Shown: piece by piece, positions 35,127-48,327 of the stretch | Layout of the letters: each line of letters opens with the position of its first letter | How positions within the stretch are numbered: position 1 is the stretch's first letter | Source: DATFNV01 sp963827935 | GTDB taxonomy: Bacteria > Planctomycetota > Planctomycetia > Gemmatales > Gemmataceae | Direction: 5' to 3' | Length of the DNA stretch: 64,000 bases | NCBI GenBank assembly: GCA_963827935.1 | Contig: CAWHCN010000017.1 | Location: 496,001-560,000 of the forward strand | Position numbers and translations under genes: made by a program | Notes under the pieces: generated by a model | The model's input: only the letters and a program-made list of their open reading frames with translations | What the model was told of the DNA's origin: nothing | Databases searched by the model: none

Positions 35127-35468
35127 ATGACCGACAACATCTTCCTGAAGATCATCGAGCGAAAGATCCCCGCCGACATCGTCTACGAGGACGACCGCAG
35201 CCTGGCGTTCCGCGATATCAATCCGCAGGCGCCGGTCCATGTGCTGATCATCCCGAAGAAAGTGATTCCGACGCACGCCGACCTGACGGAGGCGGACAAG
35301 GAGCTGGTCGGCCACCTGCACCTGGTGGCGGCGAAACTGGCGCAGCAGTTCGGGTTGGCGGACGGCTATCGGTTGGTGCTGAACTGCCAGGAAGGGGCCG
35401 GGCAGACCGTGCCGCACCTGCACCTGCACCTGCTAGGCGGGCGGGAGCTGAGCTGGCCGCCGGGGTGA
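35124..35468 (+). CDS. HIT family (HINT-type) hydrolase
   Basis: 114 aa, typical of HINT proteins. FLKIIERKIPADIVYEDDRS is the N-terminal block, and QTVPHLHLHLLGGR carries the histidine triad H-x-H-x-H. These enzymes hydrolyse nucleoside phosphoramidates such as AMP-lysine. Start ATG at 35124 or 35127. Divergent from the RNase HII-like gene across a palindrome. Cytosolic. Confidence 0.93.
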   Translation: MMTDNIFLKIIERKIPADIVYEDDRSLAFRDINPQAPVHVLIIPKKVIPTHADLTEADKELVGHLHLVAAKLAQQFGLADGYRLVLNCQEGAGQTVPHLHLHLLGGRELSWPPG

Positions 35469-35471
35469 GCG

Positions 35472-35870
35472 TCAATCGACGTTCGGGCGAATGTCCGGCT
35501 CCACCTGGTAGGCATCGGCCAGCTTGTTCATCTGGTTGTAGAGCCCGACAACAGCCAACACCTCGCCCAACCCCTCGACATCGAGGCCGAGCTTCTGGAC
35601 CGCGGCCGTGTGGCTGTTGATACAGTAGTTGCAACCGTTGGTCGCCGAGACGGCCAAGGCGATGATCTCCTTGGTCAGCAAATCGACCTTGCCGGGGCGC
35701 ATGATCGCCTTCAGGCGTGTCCAGCACAGCTCCAGGTGCTCCGGGTGCGTGGCCAGGGCTCGCCAGATATTGGGGATGCGATCGATCTTCTTTGTCGTCT
35801 TGATGTCCCGAAAGACCGCCTGCACCAGAGGGTGAGGATCGTCTTCGGGCACCAGTTTCACGGTCGGCAT
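35472..35870 (-). CDS. Carboxymuconolactone decarboxylase family (AhpD-like) protein
   Basis: 132 aa from the ATG at 35870 (MPTVKLVPEDDPHPLVQAVF). The redox motif is in SATNGCNYCINSHTAA: C-x2-C followed by S-x-H, as in AhpD-like peroxidase partners. The fold is all-helical. Possible role: oxidative stress or thiol-based reduction. Only 4 bases separate it from the convergent HIT gene; it is 34 bases downstream of sucA on the same strand and may be co-transcribed. Confidence 0.85.
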   Translation of the reverse strand: MPTVKLVPEDDPHPLVQAVFRDIKTTKKIDRIPNIWRALATHPEHLELCWTRLKAIMRPGKVDLLTKEIIALAVSATNGCNYCINSHTAAVQKLGLDVEGLGEVLAVVGLYNQMNKLADAYQVEPDIRPNVD

Positions 35871-35904
35871 CGTCTGCTCTCCCGCTGGGGACTCCGCGCC
35901 GCAG

Positions 35905-38821
<2,917 letters not shown>

Positions 38822-38963
38822 GAGCCGAAGCCTCCGGAGGAGCCGCGGTTGCCTGGCCCTGATTCATTTAAGGGGAAGGAGCGGGGGCGGACAAGCAGTG
38901 GCGAGACGATCATCCTTGAGTTCCCCGCCGGTCAACACCCGGGCAGCCCGACGCGCCAGGACA

Positions 38964-39019
38964 GTAAGGCGAGCGGCAGGAGATAATCTCCCCTCGCCCC
39001 GGTACTCCGGGGAGAGGGG
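38964..39019. repeat. Copy of repeat family E
   Basis: TAAGGCGAGCGGCAGGAGAT followed by the CCCCGGTACTCCGGGGAGAG core, nearly identical to 52954-53008. It lies between sucA and the M48 gene. Confidence 0.8.
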
Positions 39020-39149
39020 TTGGGGGCGAGGGGAGAGTATCACTTGCCCGTCGCCTAACATCCCGACACGATCATTTCCTGCGGACCGCCAGCCGGTTAT
39101 ACTGGCGGTCCGTCGCTGTTCACCGAGATTCAGGCGCGAGGATCACGCC

Positions 39150-41359
39150 ATGTCGGCCCCAGCACTCTATCCACCGGCGCCGGTCCCGGTCCCGCCCGAG
39201 ATCACCCGCCTCCCGGCGGCGTATCGGCTGCGCGTGGTGGCGATGATCGGCGGCCTGTTCCTGTTTCTGATCCTCTACCTCGTCCTCGTGGCCCTGGCGG
39301 GATTGCTCGCCTATGTGTTGGTCATGTTGCCGGTCCCGAACATGGGCGGCCGGGGCACGCTGGCGTACCTCTTGTTCAAGTTCGGCGGGGCTTTCGCCGC
39401 GATCCTGTTGTGGCTGTTCCTGTTCAAGGGGCTGTTCAAGTCCAAGCGGGTGGAGCGCTCGGGTTATGTGCCCTTGCAGGAGGCGGATCATCCGGAATTG
39501 TTCGCCTTCATCCGGCAGGTCTACCAGGATACCGGCGCCCCCAAGCCGCGCCGGGTCTACGTCAGTGCGGAAGTGAACGCCGCCCTGGTTTACGATTCGT
39601 CGCTGCTCAACCTGATTCTGCCGGCCCGCAAGGACCTGCTGATCGGGCTGGGGCTGGTGAATGTCGTCAACCTGTCCGAGTTCAAGGCGGTCCTGGCCCA
39701 CGAGTTTGGCCATTTCGCCCAGCGCAGCGTGGGGTTGGGGAGTTACCTCTACGTCGCCAACCGCGTGATGTACGACGTGATCTACAGCCGCGATTCGCTG
39801 GACCGGTTCGTGGACGACTGGAGCCGGGTGGACATTCGCCTCTCGTTCCCAGCCTGGGGACTCAAGGGTGTGCTCTGGGTGGTGCGGAAGATCCTGGCGG
39901 GCACCTATCAGGCGATGAACCTGCTGCACCTCTCGCTGAGCCGGCAGCTCGAGTTCAACGCCGACAACGTGGCCGTCAGCGTGACCGGGTCGGACGCGCT
40001 GATCCACGGGCTGGCCCGCCTGGGGTTCGCCTCGGAATGTCTGGGCGATGCGGCCCAGGCCCTGAACGCAGCGGCCGATCACGGGTTGTTCACCGATGAC
40101 CTGTTCTATCACCAGACCCAGGCAGCCGCCCGCCTCCGCCGTCTGCGCAGGACGAACGGGCCGGCCTGCCCCCCGAGTTGCCGGCCGAGGGCACCCAGAA
40201 GGTGCAGGTCTTCCAGCCGGTGGACGACGGCATCCCCGAGCGCTATCGGTCGCATCCCACCGATTTCATGCGCGAGCAGAACGCCAAGCGCTTGTATTTG
40301 TTCAGCCCGCAAGACCAGCGGTCGCCGTGGTTGCTGTTCGGCCGGCTCGCCGAGCTGCGGACGGTAGTGACCGGCCATTTCTATCGCCAGGCCCTGGGCC
40401 GCAAGGAGGACTATGCCCCGCGGCCGGCGGCCGAGGTGCAGCAATTCATCGATGCCGAGCACGCCGAGAGCACTTATGACCCCCGCTATCACGGCCTGTA
40501 CGACGATCGCTTCATCAATCCCGGCGACGTGAAGGACCTGCCCAGTCATCCGTGGTCTCACGACGAGGTGGCCGCCTGGTTCGGCAACTGGCCCCCCGCC
40601 GACCTCAAGCAGCAGGTGGAGGCCTACCACGAACGCCGCTCGGAATATCAACTCTTGCGAGGCTTGAAGGGCGGAAACCTGACCCTCAAGGGGAAGACCT
40701 TTACTTTTCGCGGCCAGCCGTGTTCCCGGAAGGACGTGGATCGGCTGTTCACGCAGGTGGACGGCGAGCTGGACTCGGTGCTCGAGTCGTTCCAGCGGCT
40801 GGATCGCCAGGCGTTCCTCGGCCACTGGTCGCTGGCTTGCGAGCGGGGCGGCAGCTGGGGAACGGAACTGCTGGAGCGATACCGCTTCCACATGGCTGCC
40901 CAGGGCCTCCTGCAACAATTGCTGGGTCAGCAGGCCCGCCTTCATGCGATCTTTGACGTGCTTTCCAAGAACACCCAGCTGCCGCAAGCCGATTTCCAGC
41001 AGATTCGCGACGCCCTGGCGGAAATCCACGACGCGCTGACCACCTGTCTCGACGCGGCCCGGTCGTGCCAGACGCCGGCCCTGACCAATGTGCCGGCCGG
41101 CTCCGCCCTCTTCACTCTCATCGTGGATCGCGGCGACACCGAGCTGTCGCGGCTGTCGGGAGACAGCATCAGCGGCGAGTGGTTCGGCAAGCTGGCGGCC
41201 CGCCTGGACGGGGTCATCAGCCGGCTGCGGCGCGTCCATTTCAAGAGCCTGGGCAGCTTGCTCGCCTTTCAGGAAAGGCTCGTGAGTGATGGGTCCGACT
41301 CATCCCAGCACGCGTTCGCCCCGGGAACCGTTCTTGAATCTGAGGCCCAACGGGCGTAG
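39150..41359 (+). CDS. M48 family membrane metalloprotease (frame break near 40148)
   Basis: Start ATG at 39150. Two N-terminal membrane helices (GGLFLFLILYLVLVALAGLL and FGGAFAAILLWLFLFKGLF) precede the zinc motif VLAHEFGHFAQRSVG (HExxH type) and the third ligand region RQLEFNADNVAV. After ARLRRLR near 40148 the frame changes; the continuation is QDERAGLPPELPAEGTQKVQ and onward to 41359. That C-terminal 400 residues is a helical cytosolic or periplasmic domain of unknown role. M48 proteases of this layout act in membrane protein quality control. The intact protein would be about 736 aa. Confidence 0.83.
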
Positions 41360-41450
41360 GATGATGGTGTTGGCTCCGCGCCGCGACCCTCGGCGACGGC
41401 GGGAGCTCGCCGGACCTCAAATCTCGGTCCTGTCTCGGGAGGTGCATACC

Positions 41451-42713
41451 ATGAGCAGCGTGAAACGGTGGACCCTGGCGATGTTCGGGGTGGCGCTGGT
41501 AGCCTTGGTGCTGGCAGCCGCGCCGGCCCACGCGCAGCGGTTTCCCCCGGGCGTAGGCGGGACGCTGAATCCCGCCAACTACTACGACCCCTACGGCAAT
41601 GCCCGCCAGGCGGCCTTTAACATCGCCCTCTATGGCCGGGCCATGTCGCGGGTGCCGCCTTACGCCCTGGGCTACAACCCGTATGCGCAGATCGTCAACA
41701 CGCCGTACTATCCGCCGGTCACCCCGTATTATGGGCCCGGTTACGGCGGCACCATCCTGAATTCCACCTCGGGCTACAACAGCCCAGGCTACGGGAGCCC
41801 CGGCTATGGGTCCACCTATCCAGACGGGGGCGGGTACGCCAGTCCGTTCTATCCGACCTACGACCCGACCAGCAGCTTCCTGATGGGGTCTGCTGCGGTC
41901 ATGAATGCCGACGGGAAATTTCGCATCAATAACCAGCAGGCGAATTTGCTCCGCGAGCAGGTTCGCTCCGCCCATATCGACAACAAGCGCAAGGCGTTCG
42001 ATGAGTTCATGTACGAGCGCGCCAACACGCCGACCTGGCTCGACGAGCTGGAGCGGCAACGAAAGCAGGACCTGCGCTACGCTCTGACCAGCCCTTCCGG
42101 GAGCGAAATCCTCGCCGGAAGCTCGCTCAACACCCTCCTGGACAGCCTGAAGCAGATGCAGGCGCGGAATGTCCAGGGTCAGGAGGTGCCGCTGGACGAG
42201 GAGCTGCTCAAGCAGATCAACGTGACTGCGGGCAACGGCGCCAATCCCGGCCTGCTCAAGAGCGAGCGCTTCTCTTGGCCGCTGGCGCTGACCGCCGACG
42301 ACTTCAAGGACGATCGGAAGAATATCGAACGCAATATCCGCAATGCCGTGGCCGATGCCGAGCACGGCCAAGCCGAGCCGGCGCGGCTCAAGAATCTGCT
42401 AGCCGACGTGGACCGGATGACTGACGACCTCGGTCGGCAAATCGGGGAGATGACGCCCACCCAGTATATCGAGGCCAAGAACTACCTGAAGCTGCTCAGC
42501 GACGCCATCACCGCCCTGGGACGGCCCGACGGCGTCAATTACATCAACGGCAAGTACGCCGCACGCGGCAAGACGGTTGGCGAGCTGGTCAAGAACATGG
42601 CCGGCCTCAAGTTCGCCCAGGCCACCCCCGGCGACGAGCAGGCCTACAAGGCCCTGCAGGAAAAGCTCGTTCGCTATTACAACACGGCACAGCCCTCGAC
42701 GCGGTCGGAATAA
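41451..42713 (+). CDS. Secreted hypothetical protein with Gly/Tyr/Pro-rich N-terminal region
   Basis: 420 aa from the ATG at 41451, with GGGAGG 7 bases upstream. The signal peptide is AMFGVALVALVLAAAPAHAQ. Residues 20-145 are rich in Tyr, Gly, Pro and Asn (GYNSPGYGSPGYGSTYPDGG). The rest is a helical domain (QANLLREQVRSAHIDNKRKA, FDEFMYERANTPTWLDELER) seen in planctomycete secreted proteins; I do not recall a family name. Followed by a strong terminator. Confidence 0.72.
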   Translation: MSSVKRWTLAMFGVALVALVLAAAPAHAQRFPPGVGGTLNPANYYDPYGNARQAAFNIALYGRAMSRVPPYALGYNPYAQIVNTPYYPPVTPYYGPGYGGTILNSTSGYNSPGYGSPGYGSTYPDGGGYASPFYPTYDPTSSFLMGSAAVMNADGKFRINNQQANLLREQVRSAHIDNKRKAFDEFMYERANTPTWLDELERQRKQDLRYALTSPSGSEILAGSSLNTLLDSLKQMQARNVQGQEVPLDEELLKQINVTAGNGANPGLLKSERFSWPLALTADDFKDDRKNIERNIRNAVADAEHGQAEPARLKNLLADVDRMTDDLGRQIGEMTPTQYIEAKNYLKLLSDAITALGRPDGVNYINGKYAARGKTVGELVKNMAGLKFAQATPGDEQAYKALQEKLVRYYNTAQPSTRSE

Positions 42714-42736
42714 GACCCCCGCCGCCGCAATTCCCT

Positions 42737-42770
42737 GTGCCACGGCTCTCGGAGCCGTGGCACTTTTTTT
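42737..42770 (+). terminator. Rho-independent terminator
   Basis: Perfect 12-bp stem (42737-42748 with 42752-42763), TCG loop and seven T bases, 23 bases after the preceding stop codon. Confidence 0.95.
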
Positions 42771-42901
42771 CGCCAGCCCGCCTTTCGGCCAGGACACTTG
42801 AAACTCGCCCTGCTCTCGGGTGAAAATGATTCTCAAGCGTTCCCTCCGGGGGATGGCCGCAGCCCCCATGCCCATTGCGACCCCTGCAAAAGGTGACGGC
42901 G

Positions 42902-44215
42902 ATGTTCAAGATCGGCCAGTTTACCTCCCGCAATTGCCAGGGCGTCAGCCGGCGCGAGTTGCTGCAGGTCGGCGGGCTGGGCATCCTGGGGCTGACGCTC
43001 GCCGACTCGTTCCGGGGTGAGCAGGCCGCCGCCGCCGCGCCTGCGGCGCGGCGGCGTTCAGAGACCTCTTGCATCTTCATCTTTCTCGAAGGCGGCCCCA
43101 GCCAGCTTGAGACGTTCGATCCCAAGCCGGTGGCCCCGGCCGACTATCGCGGGCCGTACGGCGCCATTGCCACCGACGTGCCCGGCCTGCAGATCGGCGA
43201 ACTCCTCCCCATGATGGCCAGCCGCATGAAGCGCTGTGCCCTCATCCGCTCACTCACCGGGTTCGATACCGGCCACAGTGCCCGACCAGCGCTAACCGGC
43301 TCGGCGCTCGGGCTAACGACCTACGGGGCGGTGCTCGCCCGGCTCAAGGGTCCCATCGGTGCCATGCCGCCCTATGTCCACCTGGGCGGCAAGCTCTTCG
43401 GTACCCGGGGCATCGGCGGCGGTGTCCTGGGCTCGGCGTATGACCCCGTCGAAATCCCCGATCCGACGGGTGAGAAGGTGCAGTTGCCGGAGTTCGTGCT
43501 ATCGGCTGACGTATCGGCCGAGCGCTTTCAGCAGCGCCACCAGCTGCTCGCCTCGGTCGACCGCATGCGGGCAAAGGCCGCGGCCAGCCCGGCCGTCGGC
43601 AAGATGCACGTCTTCCAGCAGCGGGCTGTCTCGATGCTCACATCGCCCCGGGTCCGGCAAGCGTTCGACCTGGCCCTGGAAAAGGAGACAACCCGCGCCC
43701 GTTACGGGGCCAACTTCTTCGGGCAATCGCTGCTCATGGCCCGGCGCCTGGTGGAAGCAGGCACCCGCTTCGTCCAGGTCAAGTGGTACGACTGGGACGG
43801 CGCCTGGGATATTCACGGCTTCAACTCGACCGGCGTCGAGCGGATGGAAGAGGAGCTGTGCCCGCGGTTCGACCAGGGGATGACGGCCCTTCTGGACGAT
43901 CTGCACGACCGCGGCCTGGCCTCCTCGACGCTGGTGGTGGCCGTCGGCGAAATGGGGCGCACGCCGAAGCTGAACAAATGGGCCGGCCGCGATCACTGGG
44001 GCTCCAGCCTGTTCGCGCTCTTGGCCGGCGGCGGCGTGCCGGGCGGAGCCGTGATTGGCGAGACCGATGCCCGGGCCGCCTACCCCGCCACGTTCCCCGT
44101 CTACCCGCCCGAACTGGCGGCGACTCTCTACCGCCTGCTCGGGGTCGACACCAACACCGACCCACGCATACGCCCGTTCATCGGTAGCGCGGCCCCGGTG
44201 GCGGCACTGGTGTAA
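42902..44215 (+). CDS. DUF1501 family protein, intact
   Basis: 437 aa from the ATG at 42902. The leader has the SRRELLQVGGLGILGLTLAD pattern of DUF1501 export signals. Core blocks: IFIFLEGGPSQLETFDPKP, ALIRSLTGFDTGHSARPALT, VVAVGEMGRTPKLNKWAGRD and HWGSSLFALLAGGG. Member of the alkaline phosphatase/sulfatase superfamily, probably a phosphodiesterase- or sulfatase-like exported enzyme; activity unproven. The only intact copy in this window, and useful for judging the broken gene at 20013-21507. Confidence 0.9.
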   Translation: MFKIGQFTSRNCQGVSRRELLQVGGLGILGLTLADSFRGEQAAAAAPAARRRSETSCIFIFLEGGPSQLETFDPKPVAPADYRGPYGAIATDVPGLQIGELLPMMASRMKRCALIRSLTGFDTGHSARPALTGSALGLTTYGAVLARLKGPIGAMPPYVHLGGKLFGTRGIGGGVLGSAYDPVEIPDPTGEKVQLPEFVLSADVSAERFQQRHQLLASVDRMRAKAAASPAVGKMHVFQQRAVSMLTSPRVRQAFDLALEKETTRARYGANFFGQSLLMARRLVEAGTRFVQVKWYDWDGAWDIHGFNSTGVERMEEELCPRFDQGMTALLDDLHDRGLASSTLVVAVGEMGRTPKLNKWAGRDHWGSSLFALLAGGGVPGGAVIGETDARAAYPATFPVYPPELAATLYRLLGVDTNTDPRIRPFIGSAAPVAALV

Positions 44216-44220
44216 AGGCC

Positions 44221-44287
44221 GGCGAACCGGCTGCGTCAGCTGCCGGGTGATGGCCCCAAACCCGGCAGCTCACGCTGCCGGTTCGCC
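44221..44287. repeat. Palindromic repeat, family C
   Basis: 28-base arms (44221-44248 and 44260-44287) with about three mismatches; core GGCGAACCGG and CAGCTGCCGGGT. A longer relative lies at 61986-62120. Confidence 0.82.
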
Positions 44288-44305
44288 ACTGGGCGGAGGC
44301 CGCTG

Positions 44306-45322
44306 ATGGGCCGTTATCTCCTCTCCTTACTCCTGATTGTCGCGAGCGTGAGCCGCGCCGCCGCCCAGCCCCCCGCGGTGGCGGCGCCTGCCAAGCTTCT
44401 CCTGGCCTTTGCCTCGGTCCGCGAGCGCCGGGCACCGCCGTATCCCAAGATTTACTTCTACGAACACGACGGTGTCGCCCACGGCCAGCTCCTCGGCTCG
44501 ATTGATGCCGTCGAGATGGGGGCGAACAACATCCGCTCCGACATGCACCCCTCGCTGAGCAGCGATGGCCGCTACTGTGCCTTCGCTGCCCAGATCGGCA
44601 CGACAGCCGGCGGGCGCATCGAACTCTGGGACCGGACCGAAAAGAAGCTGGTCGCCTCGGCACTCAACGACGGCGGCGAATCCCACCGCATGACCTCGTC
44701 GCTTTCGGGCGACGGCAAGCTCGTCGCCTTCAGCGCCTGGGCCCATCCCGGCGGTAGCCCGCGCTGGGGCGTTTACCTCTACGATGTAACGGCTCGCAAG
44801 CTTGTGGACCTGCCGAAGCTCAACCCGGAGACGTCGGACCAGCGGATGTCGGCCCTCAGCGGCGACGGCCGGTTCCTGGCTTACGCCACCAATGCCAAGG
44901 GGGGCATCGGCCAGACGGACATTACGCTCTACGATCTCAAGACGAAGACGGTCCTGGCAGTCCCGGAAATGAACTCGAAGGGGAGCGATCTACAACCGTC
45001 GCTGAGCGGCGAAGGCCGGCTGGTAGCCCTGGTCTCCGATCGGCCGGGCGGCAAGGGCGGACGCGACATCTACCTGTATGACCGCACGGACCGCAAGTAC
45101 CTGCCGCTGCCCGGGCTGAATTCCGAGGCTCACGACCAGTCGCCGTCCCTCAGCGCCGACGGCCGTTACATCGCCTTCGTGTCGGAACGGCGCGGCGGCG
45201 CCGGCGAACGCGATGTCTACCTCTACGATCGCGAAGCGCAGAAACTGCTCCCCACCCCCGGACTGAACTCCCCGCACGACGATTACGATCCCTGCGTGAT
45301 CGTACTACCGCCGCGGAAATAG
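44306..45322 (+). CDS. TolB-like beta-propeller (PD40) secreted protein
   Basis: 338 aa with a signal peptide (LLSLLLIVASVSRAAAQ). Six repeats of the form S-L-S-x-D-G-R-x-x-A-F: SLSSDGRYCAFAA, SLSGDGKLVAFSA, ALSGDGRFLAYAT, SLSGEGRLVALVS and SLSADGRYIAFVS, each followed by a blade with YLYDRT-like sequence. A six-bladed propeller of the TolB/PD40 type for binding or scaffolding outside the cytoplasm. Separated by a palindrome from DUF1501 on the same strand. Confidence 0.87.
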   Translation: MGRYLLSLLLIVASVSRAAAQPPAVAAPAKLLLAFASVRERRAPPYPKIYFYEHDGVAHGQLLGSIDAVEMGANNIRSDMHPSLSSDGRYCAFAAQIGTTAGGRIELWDRTEKKLVASALNDGGESHRMTSSLSGDGKLVAFSAWAHPGGSPRWGVYLYDVTARKLVDLPKLNPETSDQRMSALSGDGRFLAYATNAKGGIGQTDITLYDLKTKTVLAVPEMNSKGSDLQPSLSGEGRLVALVSDRPGGKGGRDIYLYDRTDRKYLPLPGLNSEAHDQSPSLSADGRYIAFVSERRGGAGERDVYLYDREAQKLLPTPGLNSPHDDYDPCVIVLPPRK

Positions 45323-45577
45323 GAGCAACGCCTTTGCAGCGGCACGCGGAGCCTGCCCTACGACAAGCGCCGGCGGTGCACCGTGAGAGAAGACCAGGGC
45401 CGTTCGGCCTGGCGGCGATAGTAACAGATTCCTTGGCCCGCGTGTCACCGTTTCGCCGGCAGCGGGGCAGCGGGCGGACGGCTTTCCTGCCGTTGACCGG
45501 GGCGCCGGGGCTCGGGTATAGTTCGGCCGCGCGGGCGCTGTCACGGAAGCCGTCAGGGCGGCCAGGAACTTCCAGCG

Positions 45578-46526
45578 ATGATCTTGAGGCAGTTCGACCT
45601 GACCGGTCCGGACACCTCCGGCCCGGTGGTGGAATGGGAGGAGCCGGACTGCCTGCTGTGCGGGGGCCGGCATGGCTCACCGTCGTGGAGGCGCCGGATA
45701 GCGCCCCGGACGGCACCGGCCTGTGGTTTGCCGTCGTGCAGTGCCTGGACTGCGGTCTGTGCTTCACCAACCCGCGCCCCTCCGAGGCGAGCATCGGCCA
45801 GTTCTATCCGTCCACGTACCAACCGCACCGGTCGGCGGGGTCGCATCGTGGCCGCAAGCCGTGGTTCACCCGCCTGCCCTGGCGCAAACCGCGCAACGGC
45901 GCAAGGCGCTGGCCTGGCACGGACAGGGCCGATTGCTCGATTTCGGCTGCGGCAGCGGGTCCTTCCTCGAGCGGATGGTGGAGCACGGCTGGCACGTGAC
46001 CGGCCTTGATGCGGCACCCGCCGCCATCGCCCGGGTCCGCGAAACACTCGGCCTGAATGCCCTGCTCGGCACGCTGCCGCACCCCGCCCTCCGCCCCGCG
46101 AGCTTCGATGTAATCACAATGTGGCAAGCGTTGGAGCACGTCCACCGGCCGCGCGAAGTGCTGGCGGAAGCCTACAAGCTGTTGGCACCCGGCGGCCGGC
46201 TGATTGTGGCCGTCCCCAATATTGATAGCCTGGCCTTCCGCTGGTTCGGCGCCGCCTGGTACGGGCTGGATCTGCCTCGCCACCTCACGCATTTCGCTCC
46301 CGAGACGCTGCAACTGATGCTGACGAACGTGGGTTTCACGGTCGGCCCAGTGCGAATGATACGTCACAGCCAGTGGTTGCGTTCCTCGGCGAGCCTGTCG
46401 GCCGCCCGGCGCGGCAGTCCCCGCTGGCATCGGCTGCTGCGGGCCAAAGTGCCGTCGCGACTGGCAACGTGGTACACGTCGCTCACCTCCCAGTGCGATG
46501 CCATCCTGCTCACCGCTCAGCGTTAA
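45578..46526 (+). CDS. SAM-dependent methyltransferase with N-terminal zinc-finger motif (two frame breaks)
   Basis: Start ATG at 45578 (MILRQFDLTGPDTSGP). CLLCGG in the first frame pairs with CLDCGLCFTNPRP in the second frame (from about 45667) to make the usual C-x2-C pairs of sugar-type methyltransferases. Frame changes again near 45895, giving motif I LLDFGCGSGSFLERM, then VITMWQALEHVHRPREVL and LLAPGGRLIVAVPN to 46526. The class probably methylates a nucleotide sugar or glycan. It converges with the nucleotide-sugar operon, which fits that role. Confidence 0.82.
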
Positions 46527-46847
46527 CCCCGGTTAACGTTTCTTAGCGCACCTAATGGAACTACTAACTTTCGGCAACAAGGCCAACCGCCGACCACCCC
46601 TGCGCCCGCGCATGGGATTCCATTATTCCTTGTGTGTCAACGACTTGTGATTCGCAGTCAATGCGGGCCAGTGCCCAGGCTGTGGTACTGGCACGCCGCG
46701 TGCAATGAGAGAAACCCACTACGGCCTTGCGAAAAGGGGGATACGCAGCGGCTTCCTTGGCTCGGAGCCAGGTATCCGTCGCAGGGGGGCGGATGTGGTC
46801 GTCTGCGGCCCCCCTTTTCGCCGGGCCGTAGCCCTTAGGCAGAACGA
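46527..46847. other. Intergenic region, no gene seen
   Basis: About 320 bases between convergent genes. AT content is raised near 46530-46640. No conserved coding sequence is recognised; it ends in repeat family D. Confidence 0.4.
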
Positions 46848-46919
46848 GAGGCGAGCGGCGCGGCGTCAGCCCGCCGGTACTCATGAACACCGGCGGGCTG
46901 ACGCCGCGCCGCTCGCCTC
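46848..46919. repeat. Palindromic repeat, family D
   Basis: Perfect 31-base arms (46848-46878 and 46889-46919), core GGCGAGCGGCGCGGCGTCAG, 10-base centre. It stands 5 bases beyond the ugd stop. A relative is at 60929-61002. Confidence 0.94.
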
Positions 46920-46924
46920 ACCCA

Positions 46925-48230
46925 TCACTGACTCCGCCCAATCGGGTAATACGCAAACCCATAATTCGCCACCGTCTTCGGCTCATACAAATTGCGCCCA
47001 TCGAAGATCACCTTCTCGCGTAACAGCCGGCGCATGATCTCGAAGTCTGGATTGCGGAATTCTTGCCACTCGGTCACGATCACCAGGCCATCCGCCCCCT
47101 CCAGGGCTCCGTAGGGTCGATCGCAATAAACCAGGCGATCGCCGTACAGGGCCTGCACGTTGGCCAGGGCCTCCGGGTCGTGGACGCGCAGGCGGACGCC
47201 GTCGGTCAGCAGGGAGTCGAGGAAGGTGAGGGCGGGGGCCTCGCGCACGTCGTCGGTGCGCGGCTTGAAAGCCAGGCCCCACACCGCCAGCGTCTTCTCA
47301 GTCAGGTCGCTGCCGTAGTGCTTGCGCACCTTGGCCACCAGCACGCCTTTCTGGGCTTCGTTGACGCGGTCCACCGCCTGCATCAGCTGCAGCGGCTGGT
47401 CGAGGGACGAGGCCATGTGTATCAGGGCGCGAACGTCCTTCGGGAAGCACGAACCACCGTAGCCCGCTCCGGGAAAGAGGAATTGAAAGCCGATGCGGGC
47501 ATCGTGGCCGATGCCGCGGCGCACGTCGTTGATGTCCGCCCCCATGCGCTCGCACAGGTTGGCCATCTCGTTGATGAAGCTGATCTTGGTGGCCAGCATT
47601 GCGTTGGCGACGTACTTGGTCATCTCGGCGCTCTCGGGCGACATGACCAGGAAGGGGTGCTCGGTGCGCAGGAACGGGGCGTAGAGTTCGCGAAGGAGCC
47701 TCGCCGACTTCCGGCCGCCGGACGCCGACGACGACGCGGTCCGGCTTCATGAAGTCGTCCACCGCGGCTCCTTCCTTCAGGAACTCGGGGTTGCTGACCA
47801 CATCGCAGGGGTGCGCGGTCCGGGCGGCCAGGCGCTGGGCCAGCTGGTGGTTGGTGCCGACCGGGACGGTGCTCTTGATGACGATGGTTTTCGACCCGGT
47901 CAGGGCGGCGGCGATGGCGTCGCCCACGGCCCAGACGTTGGCCAGGTCGGCGCCGCCGTCGGCACCCTGCGGCGTCCCCACGGCGATGAAGACGATCTGG
48001 GCCGCCGCCAGGCCGCCCGCCAGGTCGGTGGTGAAACGCAACCGGCCCTCGCGCACGTTCCGCTGGACCAACTCCAACAGGCCCGGCTCGTAGATCGGCA
48101 ATTCGCCGTCATCCAGCCGGGCGATCTTGGCCCGGTCCTTGTCGATGCCGGCAACATCATTGCCGCTTTCGGCCAGGCAGGTGGCAGTAACGAGGCCGAC
48201 ATAGCCGGTGCCGATGACTGCGATTTTCAC
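46925..48230 (-). CDS. ugd: UDP-glucose 6-dehydrogenase (frame break near 47700)
   Basis: GTG start at 48230 with GGGAGG 8 bases upstream. NAD-binding VKIAVIGTGYVGLVTATCLA opens the protein; IVIKSTVPVGTNHQLAQRL and VVSNPEFLKEGAAVDDFM follow. Near 47700 the frame changes, continuing RLLRELYAPFLRTEHPFLVM. The catalytic cysteine is in GAGYGGSCFPKDVRAL, and the C-terminal domain has LAVWGLAFKPRTDDVREAPA. It oxidises UDP-glucose to UDP-glucuronate for polysaccharides. Last gene of the rfbB-gmd-rmd-ugd operon. Confidence 0.9.
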
Positions 48231-48254
48231 GAGGGATGCCTCCCGTGGCCGCCC

Positions 48255-48327
48255 GTAGGGTGGGTCGAGCGGAGCGAGACTCACCTGCACCTTCCTGGTG
48301 GGTCTCGCTCCGCTCGACCCACCCTAC
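48255..48327. repeat. Palindromic repeat, family H
   Basis: Perfect 26-base arms (48255-48280 and 48302-48327), core GGGTGGGTCGAGCGGAGCGA. Lies between rmd and ugd. The TAG stop of rmd is inside the right arm (GTAGGGTGGG on the minus strand). Confidence 0.94.
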